Shown piece by piece: positions 15,499 through 23,176 of a stretch of DNA of 64,000 nt. The stretch covers positions 62,001 to 126,000 of the forward strand of contig NZ_JSEF01000016.1 of the NCBI RefSeq assembly GCF_000805675.1, read 5' to 3'. The notes beneath the pieces are model-generated. The model saw only the letters and a list, made by a program, of their open reading frames with translations, made no database searches and was not told the DNA's origin. A program made the position numbers and the translations under genes. Within the stretch, counting starts at the first letter, position 1; each line of letters opens with the position of its first letter. Source of the DNA: Corynebacterium minutissimum. Lineage in GTDB: Bacteria > Actinomycetota > Actinomycetes > Mycobacteriales > Mycobacteriaceae.

Positions 15499-17586
15499 GT
15501 GGTGCGCATGACTACTGCTGCTCGTATTGGCCGCGCTGCCCTCGCCGCCCTCGTGTTGGGGTGCGCGACGGCTGGGCCTGCTCTGGCCACAGAATTCGTT
15601 ATTGCCGCACCTGAGGCCGCCTCGCTCAAGGACAAGGTGACGGATGAGGCTGGGGTGCTCTCGAGCTCGGAGAAGTCCGAGTTGGAAGATAAGATTACAG
15701 CCCTGCAGCAGGAACACCACGTGGTGGTTTTCGTGGTTTTCGCCTCCTCCCTGCCGGAAGGTGCGGAGGCCTATGCGGGTGAGATTGTGAAGGCCAAGGG
15801 CCCGAATTCTGCTGCCTACGTGGTGGGCGTAGAGGATTCCACAATGGGCGTACAGACCGGTAAGGAGTGGCCGCGCGGGCGTCTGGATGCGATGTATGAC
15901 GCGGCGTACGGCAAGCTGGCTGGGGGCCGCGAGTATGGGGCGTCGGCGCTGGCGCTTGTCGACGCTGCCTCGTCCGGCTCTTCCGGCTCCTCTGGCTCCT
16001 CTGGCTCCTCTGGCTCTTCCGGCTCCTCTGGCTCTTCCGGCGGCTCCGGCGGCAATGGTGGGCTGTGGCTGGCTGGTGGCGCCGGTGCCTTGGTGGTGGC
16101 TGGTGGCGGCATTGCGGCGGCTAGCCGGCGCAAAACCAAAAAGGACTCGGCAGCCACGTTGGAATCCGCGCGCCAGATTGAGCCGGGGAATACCTCGCAG
16201 CTCGACCGCCTGGATCTGGCCACTCTGTCTCAGCTGGCGCAGGAAGAGTTGGTCTCTACTGACGAGTCCATTCGCCGCGGCAAGGAAGAGCTCGATATCG
16301 CAGTGGCCGAGTTCGGCCCAGAGCGTACCCGCCCATTCACGCGCGCGATGAACCACTCCACGCTGACCTTGCAGAAGGCCTTCCAGTTGCAGCAGCAGCT
16401 CAATGACAACCTGCCGAAATCTGAAGGTGAGCGCCGCCAGATGCTGGTGGAGATTATTTCCTCTTGTGGCCAGGCTGATGACGCTTTGGACCAGCAGGCG
16501 GCGGACTTCGCCAAGATGCGTGACCTGCTGATTAACGCTGGCTCCAAACTCGATGAGCTCACTCGCCGTACGGTTGATCTGCGTGGCCGCTTGCCGCAGG
16601 CTCGTACCACCTTGTCCGCCCTTGGCGGTTCCTATTCCGAGGAGGCATTGTCCTCCATCGCGGATAATCCGGAGATGGCGGAGGTCTCGCTCTCCGAGGC
16701 CGAGAAGTTACTCGAGCGCGGCCGTTCGCTGCAGTCCCAACCTGCCGGCCAGCAGGGTCCGCTCGTGGGTATTATTCGCGATGCCGAACATGCCCTTGAG
16801 GTTTCCGACCGACTACTCACCGGTGTGGAGAACGCCGAGAACTCCATCGCTTCTGCCAAGGACAACCTGCCGGCGCTCATCGATGAAGTCGAAGGCGAAA
16901 TCGCCGAAGCCCAGCAGCTGGAGCAGCAGGGCAAGGCCCAGGGCTCGCCGGCCGATTGGTCCGCGCTGGAGGACTTGCTCTCCACGGCGCGAGCCGCCGT
17001 GGACCAGGCGCGCAGCAACGGTCAGGCTGACCCGCTGGGCCAGTACACCGCGCTGACGGCAATCGATACCAAGCTCGACGAGCAACTCGACACCGTCCGC
17101 GAGACCAATTCCACTCGTGAGCGCCAGATCGCGCTCTACCGCCAGCAAATCGCCGCCGCCGAATCCGCCATCCAGGCAGCCGAGGACCTGCTCTCCTCCC
17201 GCGGCCGTGTGGTGGGCCCCGATGCACGTGTCGCGCTTGCCGATGCCACCCGCCTCTACGCTCAAGCCCAGAATTCCGCATCCAAGGACCTGCGTGCGGC
17301 GCTCAACTTCTCCCGCGATGCGGCTGCGGCTGCCCAGACCTCGCTGAGGCGCGCCAAGGCGGACCTGGAGGCGTATCGCCGCCAGGAGCAGCGCCGACAA
17401 GCCACCGATGCTGCGGGCAATATCCTCACCGGCATGGTGCTGGGCCAAGTCCTCGGCGGCGGCAGCTCTCGCGGCCACAGCGGTGGTTTTGGTGGCGGCT
17501 TCGGCGGAGGCTTCTCCGGAGGCGGCTTTGGCGGTGGTGGCTTCTCGGGCGGCGGTGGCGGCGGCTTCCGCGGCGGCTCCTTCTAG
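15499..17586 (+). CDS. TPM-domain membrane protein with Gly-rich tail
   Basis: About 695 residues. GTG 15499, GTG 15502 and ATG 15508 are in frame; GGGAAGG at 15488-15494 best fits one of the GTGs. The order is a signal peptide (to about residue 33), a TPM/Psb32 domain (about 45-155, VTDEAGVLSSSEKSELEDKI), a Ser-Gly-Ser tandem repeat (about 159-182), a membrane helix (GGLWLAGGAGALVVAGGGIA), a long coiled-coil-rich cytoplasmic region (about 225-650) and a Gly-rich tail (GGFGGGFGGGFSGG). TPM domains sit outside the membrane in several envelope proteins; the role in corynebacteria is not established. It is divergent from the DUF218 gene. Confidence 0.82.
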   Translation: MVRMTTAARIGRAALAALVLGCATAGPALATEFVIAAPEAASLKDKVTDEAGVLSSSEKSELEDKITALQQEHHVVVFVVFASSLPEGAEAYAGEIVKAKGPNSAAYVVGVEDSTMGVQTGKEWPRGRLDAMYDAAYGKLAGGREYGASALALVDAASSGSSGSSGSSGSSGSSGSSGSSGGSGGNGGLWLAGGAGALVVAGGGIAAASRRKTKKDSAATLESARQIEPGNTSQLDRLDLATLSQLAQEELVSTDESIRRGKEELDIAVAEFGPERTRPFTRAMNHSTLTLQKAFQLQQQLNDNLPKSEGERRQMLVEIISSCGQADDALDQQAADFAKMRDLLINAGSKLDELTRRTVDLRGRLPQARTTLSALGGSYSEEALSSIADNPEMAEVSLSEAEKLLERGRSLQSQPAGQQGPLVGIIRDAEHALEVSDRLLTGVENAENSIASAKDNLPALIDEVEGEIAEAQQLEQQGKAQGSPADWSALEDLLSTARAAVDQARSNGQADPLGQYTALTAIDTKLDEQLDTVRETNSTRERQIALYRQQIAAAESAIQAAEDLLSSRGRVVGPDARVALADATRLYAQAQNSASKDLRAALNFSRDAAAAAQTSLRRAKADLEAYRRQEQRRQATDAAGNILTGMVLGQVLGGGSSRGHSGGFGGGFGGGFSGGGFGGGGFSGGGGGGFRGGSF
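15973..16044 (+). repeat. in-frame 9-bp tandem repeat (Ser-Gly-Ser)
   Basis: There are eight consecutive 9-bp units of the form TCYGGCTCY, the last ending GGC. They encode seven Ser-Gly-Ser units and one Ser-Gly-Gly in the linker between the TPM domain and the membrane helix. Unit number could vary by slippage without breaking the frame, which would change linker length. Confidence 0.85.
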
Positions 17587-17726
17587 CCGCGCCTCGCGAT
17601 TTCTACTCAGCTCCTTCCAGCCGCCCCGCATTCACCCGGCGGCTCGGACTTGGTATGGGCCCCAGCCCCGCCTCTGGGTCTGGATCTGGGGTTGGGGAAC
17701 ACAGTGCACGGGCGGCATGCCGCACA

Positions 17727-17880
17727 AGGCATCTGCTAGAAGGCGTTTTCACAGCTGAAAACGCCTTTTACTGCCTCTACATGGCATTTTCACGCCCAAA
17801 GATGCCTTTTGGCGGATGCCCTTTGCCACTTGCCTTCTACCAAGTGCCTTGAGCCAGGTGCCTTGCGCCAGGTGTCTTCG
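17727..17880. repeat. 14-bp-phased inverted half-site array, type GGCATC (cluster A, array 1)
   Basis: Left half-sites begin with GG at 17727 and 17741, right half-sites (CGCC) end at 17764. A second left site begins at 17782 (41 bp on) and its right partner TGCC is at 17802-17805 (also 41 bp on). Right sites (TGCC or close variants) then recur every 14 bp at 17816, 17830, 17844, 17858 and 17872. The first core is a perfect hairpin, GGCGTTTTCA and TGAAAACGCC with 4 nt between, followed by TTTT, so it could also terminate the TPM gene. No coding potential is seen in 17587-18295. Confidence 0.8.
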
Positions 17881-17907
17881 GTTGACTGAGCATTTCCTTC
17901 ATGAACG

Positions 17908-18043
17908 TGGTTCGAGTCATACGGCTCTACTCACATGGTTTAGCTCAGAAGGTTTACTTGGGGTCAAACGAACCATATGGAGGCTTGTAGATGGTTTGTT
18001 TGGGGGCAAAGAAACCTTATGACTAATGCCTTCTGACTCGAAC
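17908..18043. repeat. 14-bp-phased inverted half-site array, type GGTTTn (cluster A, array 2)
   Basis: Left half-sites start at 17908, 17922, 17936 and 17950, each 14 bp apart. The first right site (AACC) is at 17970-17973. A second left site is at 17992 (42 bp from 17950) and a second right site at 18012-18015 (42 bp on), with further right sites ending at 18029 and 18043, again 14 bp apart. Left sites point only left to right and outer right sites only the opposite way. The geometry matches array 1 although the sequence differs. Confidence 0.8.
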
Positions 18044-18074
18044 CCTCTGTGTACGACAACCGCCCAGGAAATCC

Positions 18075-18123
18075 GCACCCCCCTACCGATTCGGGGTGGC
18101 AACCCCCTACCGATGCGGGGGTG
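18075..18123. repeat. two tandem small hairpins with a shared CTACCGAT loop
   Basis: Two adjacent units of about 24 bp each read C-run, CTACCGAT, then CGGGG(G)TGG. In each, CCCC(C) can pair with the following GGGG(G). The copies are near-identical direct repeats lying between arrays 2 and 3. Function is unknown. Confidence 0.6.
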
Positions 18124-18132
18124 GACTGCGGA

Positions 18133-18252
18133 AGGTCCCTTCAGGTTGGTCCCCTTAGTTTGGTCCCTTGGCACCGTAAAGGGGCCACCTATCGCGCGAA
18201 ATCAGCCAGCACATGGTCCCTGTGCACTAATAAGGGACCCGAGTAGAGGGAC
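18133..18252. repeat. 14-bp-phased inverted half-site array, type GGTCCn (cluster A, array 3)
   Basis: GGTCCC half-sites start at 18133, 18147 and 18161, 14 bp apart. The right partner (GGCC) is at 18182-18185. A second left site is at 18214 and its right partner GACC at 18235-18238, both exactly 53 bp after the first pair, then another right site at 18249-18252, 14 bp on. It is the same design as arrays 1 and 2 with a wider gap between cores. Confidence 0.75.
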
Positions 18253-18295
18253 CAAACGACCAGTTCCATGCGAAAGCGAAGCTGCGAGTGGGGAT

Positions 18296-18709
18296 TTAGG
18301 TGCGGAGGGGGCGGGTGGAGCCGTCGAGAAGCAGGCAGCAGTAGCTGGTGAAGGCGGCGTCGGAGGCGGGCAGGTCGCCCACGGCGACTTCGAGGTCGCG
18401 GCCGCGCGGGGTAGTGCGGGCAACGTCGTTGCCGGAGGCATCGCGGATGCGGCGCTCGCGGCGGAAAGGGTTGGTGCGCTCGAGAGTGTACTCGCGGCCC
18501 TCACAGACTGCGCGCAGTGTGCTCACGGTAAAACCCGCTTGCTCGGCTGAGAAGGAGGGACCGCGCACGTTAAAGCGGCGCGCGCCCGGGGTGTGCTCAA
18601 AGGTGATAGCGGGCTGGCCCGGCATGAGCAGGCCCGTCGGCGTCACGCGGGCAAGGGACTCGCCTTCCTCATTCACCAGCGCCTCATCGCGCCACACCCA
18701 GCGCTGCAT
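18296..18709 (-). CDS. hypothetical protein, third gene of the glyS transcript
   Basis: 137 residues, soluble, no signal peptide. It looks like a small all-beta protein with repeated short strands (RWVWRDEALVNEEGESLARVT, REYTLERTNPFRRERRIRDA), similar in style to the domain of the preceding gene and to tubby-like or LURP-like beta folds; I cannot assign it. Its ATG overlaps the preceding stop by one base (TAATG), so it is probably translated with the upstream membrane-anchored protein. Confidence 0.65.
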   Translation of the reverse strand: MQRWVWRDEALVNEEGESLARVTPTGLLMPGQPAITFEHTPGARRFNVRGPSFSAEQAGFTVSTLRAVCEGREYTLERTNPFRRERRIRDASGNDVARTTPRGRDLEVAVGDLPASDAAFTSYCCLLLDGSTRPLRT

Positions 18710-19227
18710 TAGATCAGCACCGTAATGATGGCGACGATGGACAACAGCACCAGCGTTGCGATGATGGGAATCGCGGTGCGCTGCGTGCGCGCTTCCAAGA
18801 TGATGCGCGTAAACCAGCTCAGGCCCGCGACTTCCCCGTCATCGAGGTCGCCGGAGTCGGAGCTGTTCTCACCCTCGAATTCGAGGATGGCCTTGCGCAC
18901 GCCGGAGTTCTTGGAGGAGAACTGGGCTACCTTGACTCCTGAGCTGTCCTCGACAATCCAGTCGCCGCCGGCCTCGTTGATGAAGGCGAAGGTACGCCCA
19001 TCGAGCGAAGCCTCTAGGCGCTTGTCACGCTTTACGTTGCCGGCGAGGCGGTAGACGCGGCCGTCCTCCAAGGTGATAGAAGCACCCAAATCATCGAGGG
19101 CCAAGCGCCAGTGATCGCCTTCCACGTCAGCCGAGCGTTCCTGGAATACACCCAGCGATGCTGGCCCCTCCTCTACCAAGAGGACAGGGTTCTTGCTATC
19201 GCTGCGGTCCCAGCTGGTGTAGTGCAT
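18709..19227 (-). CDS. tail-anchored hypothetical protein
   Basis: 172 residues from ATG 19227, which overlaps the glyS stop by one base (TAATG). The N-terminal 135 residues are soluble and strand-rich (SITLEDGRVYRLAGNV, GGDWIVEDSSGVKVAQF). A single C-terminal helix (AIPIIATLVLLSIVAIITVLI) anchors it with the bulk in the cytoplasm. I do not recognise the family. Coupling to glyS and to the related-looking small gene downstream suggests a pair made together. Confidence 0.7.
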   Translation of the reverse strand: MHYTSWDRSDSKNPVLLVEEGPASLGVFQERSADVEGDHWRLALDDLGASITLEDGRVYRLAGNVKRDKRLEASLDGRTFAFINEAGGDWIVEDSSGVKVAQFSSKNSGVRKAILEFEGENSSDSGDLDDGEVAGLSWFTRIILEARTQRTAIPIIATLVLLSIVAIITVLI

Positions 19228-20606
19228 TAGCAACCAACCAGGCGGGCAGCCAAGTAAGCCTCAAGCTCATCGAGCTTGACGCGCTCCTGCTCCATGGAGT
19301 CACGCTCACGCACGGTGACCGCGTTGTCCTCGAGGGTGTCGAAATCGTAGGTCACGCAGAACGGCGTACCGATTTCGTCCTGGCGGCGGTAGCGGCGGCC
19401 AATAGCACCAGAAACATCGAACTCAACGTTCCAGTTCGCGCGCAGCTTGTTGGCCAGCTCGCGAGCCGGGGTGGACAGCTCTTCCTTCTTCGACAGCGGC
19501 AGCACGGCCACCTTGACCGGAGCCAGGCGGCGGTCCAGGCGCAGGACCACGCGCTTATCGGTGCCGCCCTTAGCGTTCGGGGCTTCCTCTTCGTCGTAGG
19601 CATCGATGAGGAAGGCCATCATGGCACGGCCCAAGCCGGCAGCCGGCTCAATGACGTACGGGGTCCAGCGCTCGCCGGCCTCCTGGTCAAAGTAGGACAG
19701 GTCCTCACCGGAGCCCTTCGCATGCACGGACAGGTCGTAGTCCGTACGGTTGGCCAGGCCTTCCAGCTCGCCCCACTTAGTGCCCTTGAAGTTGTAGGCG
19801 TACTCGACGTCGACGGTGCGCTTGGAGTAGTGCGAGAGCTTCTCCTGCGGGTGCTCATAGAGGCGCAGGTTCTCTTCCTTGATACCGAGGTCGATGTACC
19901 AGTTGAAGCGGTCATCGATCCAGTACTGGTGCCACTCTTCGTCCTCGCCCGGCTTGACGAAGAACTCCATCTCCATCTGCTCGAACTCGCGGGTGCGGAA
20001 GATGAAGTTACCCGGGGTGATCTCGTTGCGGAAGGACTTACCAATGTTCGCGATGCCAAACGGCGGCTTCACACGCGCCGAAGTCATCACGTTCTTGAAG
20101 TTGACGAAGATGCCCTGCGCAGTCTCCGGGCGCAGGTAGTGCAGGCCCTGCTCATCGTCGACTGGGCCCAGGAAGGTCTTGAGCAAGCCTGAGAAGGCCT
20201 TCGGCTCAGTCCAGTCACCCGGCTGGCCGGTCTCCGGGTCATTAATGTCTGCCAAGCCGTTTGCCGGCTCGTGACCGTGCTTTTCCTCGTAAGCCTCAAT
20301 AAGGTGGTCAGCGCGGTAGCGCTTACCGGTGTGCTTGGACTCCACCAGCGGGTCGGTGAAGACCTCGACGTGGCCGGAGGACACCCAGACCTGGCGCGGC
20401 TGGATGACCGAGGTGTCCACACCGACGACGTCATCACGGGACTGCACCATGTGGCGCCACCACTGACGCTTGATATTTTCTTTCAGCTCGACACCCAGCG
20501 GGCCGTAGTCCCACGCAGAGCGGGAACCGCCATAAATTTCACCTGCCTGGTAGACCAAGCCGCGGCGCTTACACAGGCTGACAACAGTATCAATGACGGA
20601 TGCCAT
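19227..20606 (-). CDS. glyS: glycyl-tRNA synthetase
   Basis: 459 residues, the single-chain dimeric class II type. It charges tRNA-Gly. Landmarks are the N-terminal [30 protein letters not shown], motif 2 region [24 protein letters not shown], motif 3 region [16 protein letters not shown], and an anticodon-binding C-terminal domain starting [17 protein letters not shown] 20606. It is divergent from arsR-zur and is the first gene of a transcript with the two small genes downstream. Confidence 0.95.
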   Translation of the reverse strand: MASVIDTVVSLCKRRGLVYQAGEIYGGSRSAWDYGPLGVELKENIKRQWWRHMVQSRDDVVGVDTSVIQPRQVWVSSGHVEVFTDPLVESKHTGKRYRADHLIEAYEEKHGHEPANGLADINDPETGQPGDWTEPKAFSGLLKTFLGPVDDEQGLHYLRPETAQGIFVNFKNVMTSARVKPPFGIANIGKSFRNEITPGNFIFRTREFEQMEMEFFVKPGEDEEWHQYWIDDRFNWYIDLGIKEENLRLYEHPQEKLSHYSKRTVDVEYAYNFKGTKWGELEGLANRTDYDLSVHAKGSGEDLSYFDQEAGERWTPYVIEPAAGLGRAMMAFLIDAYDEEEAPNAKGGTDKRVVLRLDRRLAPVKVAVLPLSKKEELSTPARELANKLRANWNVEFDVSGAIGRRYRRQDEIGTPFCVTYDFDTLEDNAVTVRERDSMEQERVKLDELEAYLAARLVGC

Positions 20607-20701
20607 GGTTAGTGGGACTCCTCTGGTAGGGGACAGTCTTTTACAATGCGAACTAGTCTAGCGTGCACCTTCGCGCTCCGCGCCGTCACCCCACAAGTGT
20701 G

Positions 20702-20716
20702 GTGTATTTTATACAC
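20702..20716. promoter_or_regulatory. candidate ArsR-family operator
   Basis: GTGTAT and ATACAC form a perfect 6-3-6 dyad in the 162-bp gap between divergent glyS and arsR. A TATAGT-like -10 follows at about 20734-20739 and TATA-rich sequence continues to 20752. SmtB/ArsR proteins bind such AT-rich dyads, so autoregulation by the adjacent arsR is the simplest reading; a Zur site is the alternative. Confidence 0.45.
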
Positions 20717-20768
20717 ATTTTCGCATTCTTCGGTTATAGTATGTATATCTCTACCTCTATAGAAACGA

Positions 20769-21083
20769 TTGAAAGTGAACGGCGTGAATACCACTCCTGA
20801 AGCCCCTCTCTCCTTTGATATCGATGCCGCCACGACGGTCATCAGTGCTTTAGATTCACCTTTGCGTATCGATATCATTCAGCGCCTAGCTGAGCGCGAT
20901 CACTATGTGCACGAGCTCGTTGCCGCAACGGGCAAGTCGCAGCCGCTTATTAGCCAGCACCTGCGCGTTCTCAAGCGCGCGAACATTGTGGATAGCGAGC
21001 GCTCGGGGCGCGAGGTGCGCTACTCGTTGGCCGCTCCCAAGGTCTTGCCGCTGCTTGCCGACGCTGCCCTGGCCACCACCTAG
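20769..21083 (+). CDS. ArsR/SmtB-family transcriptional regulator
   Basis: About 100-104 residues; TTG 20769, GTG 20775 and GTG 20784 are all possible starts. A winged helix-turn-helix fills the protein: SPLRIDIIQRLAERDHYVHELVAATGKSQPLISQHLRVLKRANIVDSERSGREVRYSL. The usual ELCVCDL metal motif is HELVAA and lacks Cys, so a metal-binding role rests on other residues, if it exists. It lies 36 bp before zur and is probably co-transcribed. The same pair is seen in other corynebacteria, which points to zinc homeostasis. Confidence 0.85.
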   Translation: MKVNGVNTTPEAPLSFDIDAATTVISALDSPLRIDIIQRLAERDHYVHELVAATGKSQPLISQHLRVLKRANIVDSERSGREVRYSLAAPKVLPLLADAALATT

Positions 21084-21119
21084 TACCCTTACTGAAAGTG
21101 TATTGATAAGCTGAGCACC

Positions 21120-21539
21120 ATGGCCATCCACGACAGCATCCCGAAGCTCGGCGCGCGCAACACTCGTCAGCGCACCGCCGTGGTCGAGGTCCTTCGGAAG
21201 CTCGACAAGTTCGCGTCCGCCAAGGACATTCACCAGGCGCTTATCGACGACCACCAGAAGGTCGGCCTCACCACCGTCTACCGCACGCTGCAATCACTCT
21301 CTGAGATCGATGCGGTCGATGCGCTCCATATGCCTTCCGGCGAGACGCTGTACCGACATTGCGACACCGATGCCCATCACCACCATTTGGTGTGTACCAA
21401 GTGTGGCCGCACCGAAGAAATCGACGGTGGCCCCATCGAGCAGTGGGCCTCCTCGGTAGCCAAGGAACACGGCTTTGAGCTCACCGGGCACGATGCCGAA
21501 GTGTTCGGCACCTGCTCCGACTGCTCCAAAGCTTCCTAA
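21120..21539 (+). CDS. zur: zinc uptake regulator (Fur family)
   Basis: 139 residues. It has an N-terminal winged helix (RNTRQRTAVVEVLRKLDKFASAKDIHQAL, VGLTTVYRTLQSLSE) and a C-terminal dimer domain with the HHHH-type metal motif (DAHHHHLVCTKCG) and a second Cys pair (CSDC) forming the structural zinc site. It represses zinc uptake genes when zinc is plentiful. I choose Zur over Fur from the arsR pairing and the glyS context known in corynebacteria, where DtxR handles iron. Confidence 0.88.
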   Translation: MAIHDSIPKLGARNTRQRTAVVEVLRKLDKFASAKDIHQALIDDHQKVGLTTVYRTLQSLSEIDAVDALHMPSGETLYRHCDTDAHHHHLVCTKCGRTEEIDGGPIEQWASSVAKEHGFELTGHDAEVFGTCSDCSKAS

Positions 21540-21569
21540 GCGCACCCACTCCACACAGAGACCTTTTCA

Positions 21570-21616
21570 CCTCAGCCTACGCCCTAACATCGTGGCGCCG
21601 GCTGAGGTTTTTCTTT
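21570..21616 (+). terminator. rho-independent terminator after zur
   Basis: CCTCAGCC at 21570-21577 pairs with GGCTGAGG at 21600-21607, and TTTTTC follows. It is 30 bp after the zur stop, in the sense of transcription. Confidence 0.7.
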
Positions 21617-21666
21617 GCCCTTTACCTGCAGCAACGCCACGTCCTCCGGCGCATGAAGTAAAGCAC

Positions 21667-21697
21667 CCTTTACAGTAAAGGTCGCTTGACATATAGT
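21667..21697 (+). promoter_or_regulatory. promoter with operator over the -35 box
   Basis: TTTACA (21669-21674), a 17-bp spacer and TATAGT (21692-21697) form a good sigma-70-type promoter for the membrane protein/Xre pair. A perfect dyad, CCTTTAC-A-GTAAAGG (21667-21681), covers the -35. Two further half-matches, GTAAAGCAC before it and GTAAAGCACGC after it, flank it. Repression by the downstream Xre protein is likely. Confidence 0.65.
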
Positions 21698-21742
21698 GTC
21701 CGTAAAGCACGCTTCACATTCATCGCTGACAGGAGGATCATC

Positions 21743-22195
21743 ATGCCCACCACCACTCGCTTTGGCCGTCCCAAGTTTGGCGGTACCCAAACCACACTCA
21801 TCGTCCTATCCCTAGCCGTGGGGCTTCTCATCGCCGCGGCCGCCGGCGCTGCCTTTGGCACCTTCGTGCACCGCGAAGCGCCGTTGCTCGCCATTGCGGT
21901 ATACACCTTGTGTCTCCTGCCCGTTGCCTCTGTAGCTAGCTGGGCTTTCATGGTGGATCGTTCCACCATTCGGGGTGCTACCCCAGACCCGGAGAATTCC
22001 ATCGAGTCTCACTGGTATGCGCAGGCTTCCGAAAACACTCTGCATGCCATGCTCTTTGCCATTGGTGGCCTGGGCATCATCTCATCTATCTGGGACTTCA
22101 GCGTCTCGGGCACTCTGCTCACCATCATTCTGGGTGCCTTCGTTACTGGCACCTTTGGTATTAGCTATCTCGCCCACAAGCAGGCGGCGAGCTAA
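21743..22195 (+). CDS. four-helix membrane protein paired with an Xre regulator
   Basis: 150 residues from ATG 21743, which has AGGAGG 6 bp upstream. Four hydrophobic helices (about residues 18-40, 47-70, 102-118 and 121-142) are separated by short loops. I do not recognise a catalytic or transport motif. It is followed after 3 bp by a small Xre-type regulator. Such membrane-protein/HTH pairs are frequent in Gram-positives and are usually autoregulated; the role of the membrane protein is unknown. Confidence 0.75.
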   Translation: MPTTTRFGRPKFGGTQTTLIVLSLAVGLLIAAAAGAAFGTFVHREAPLLAIAVYTLCLLPVASVASWAFMVDRSTIRGATPDPENSIESHWYAQASENTLHAMLFAIGGLGIISSIWDFSVSGTLLTIILGAFVTGTFGISYLAHKQAAS

Positions 22196-22198
22196 GCC

Positions 22199-22393
22199 GT
22201 GGATAACCGCCTCAAAGAGATACGCGAACAACGCGGGCTCTCACAACAAGGCCTCGCCACCGAATTGGGAGTCTCACGCCAAACCATCATCAGCATTGAA
22301 AAGGGGCGCTACGATCCATCGCTTCCCCTCGCCTTTCAGATTGCGCGCCACTTTTCCTGCCGAATCGAGGACATCTTTATCCCAGACGCCTAG
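22199..22393 (+). CDS. small Xre-family transcriptional regulator
   Basis: 64 residues from GTG 22199. The whole protein is one helix-turn-helix: NRLKEIREQRGLSQQGLATELGVSRQTIISIEKGRYDPSLPLAFQIARHFSCRIEDIF, matching the short YozG/YgzD-like class. It is translated just after the membrane protein (3-bp gap) and probably binds the palindrome over their shared promoter at 21667-21681. Confidence 0.88.
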   Translation: MDNRLKEIREQRGLSQQGLATELGVSRQTIISIEKGRYDPSLPLAFQIARHFSCRIEDIFIPDA

Positions 22394-22413
22394 GTGCCCT
22401 AAGAACCCGCGGA

Positions 22414-23166
22414 CTACTTGACGCCGCCGAAGCGGCGGTCACGCCGCGCGTACTCTTCCACCGCAGCGAACAGGTCTTGCGGAGTGAAGTCTGGGAAGAG
22501 CTTGTCTTGATAAATCATCTCCGCATAGGCCGACTGCCACAGCAGGAAATTGGAGGTGCGCTTTTCGCCGGAAGGGCGCAGGAACAAGTCCACGTCCGGC
22601 ATATCGGGGTCATACATCACCGAACTCACCGTCTTCTCGTTGATGGAGCGTGGGTCGAGCTCTCCGCGGGAGACCTGCTCGGCGAGGGTACGGATGCCGT
22701 CGACAAGCTCGGCGCGCCCTCCGTAATTCACGCACATCACCAGGGTCATCTTGGTGTTGTCCTTGGTGAGCTCCTCGGCGGCCTCGAGCTCCTTAATAAC
22801 TGAGCGCCACAGACGCGGGCGGCGGCCTGCCCACACCACGCGCACTCCCCTCTCGTTGAGCCAGTGGCGCTGGCGGCGCAGCACGTCGCGGTTAAAGCCC
22901 ATGAGGAAGCGCACCTCTTCGGCACTGCGGCGCCAGTTCTCCGTGGAGAAGGCATAGGCCGAGAGGTAGGGAATGCCGAGGGCGAGGCAGGCATCGACGA
23001 CGTCGAGAAGCACTGCTTCTCCCCTACGGTGGCCCTCGGTGCGCTTCATGCCGCGCTCCTCTGCCCAGCGGCCATTTCCGTCCATGACCAGCGCGATGTG
23101 GCGCGGCAGGAACTCCTGCGGGATAGCGGGCGGGTGGAGGACTCGGTTCGGGTCAGGCGTAATCAC
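22414..23166 (-). CDS. uppS: polyprenyl diphosphate synthase (cis-prenyltransferase)
   Basis: 250 residues. It adds isoprene units to make the lipid carrier for cell-wall synthesis (decaprenyl phosphate in this group). Motifs: [23 protein letters not shown] (catalytic Asp and diphosphate loop), [22 protein letters not shown] and [22 protein letters not shown]. The start is GTG 23166; an overlapping ATG is out of frame. It is downstream of recO with a 10-bp gap. Confidence 0.93.
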   Translation of the reverse strand: MITPDPNRVLHPPAIPQEFLPRHIALVMDGNGRWAEERGMKRTEGHRRGEAVLLDVVDACLALGIPYLSAYAFSTENWRRSAEEVRFLMGFNRDVLRRQRHWLNERGVRVVWAGRRPRLWRSVIKELEAAEELTKDNTKMTLVMCVNYGGRAELVDGIRTLAEQVSRGELDPRSINEKTVSSVMYDPDMPDVDLFLRPSGEKRTSNFLLWQSAYAEMIYQDKLFPDFTPQDLFAAVEEYARRDRRFGGVK

Positions 23167-23176
23167 GCATTACAGT

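Noticed and set aside
17727..18252. Repeat arrays as a CRISPR locus
   Set aside because: Units are 14 bp, degenerate, mirror-oriented and without unique spacers, and no cas genes are present.
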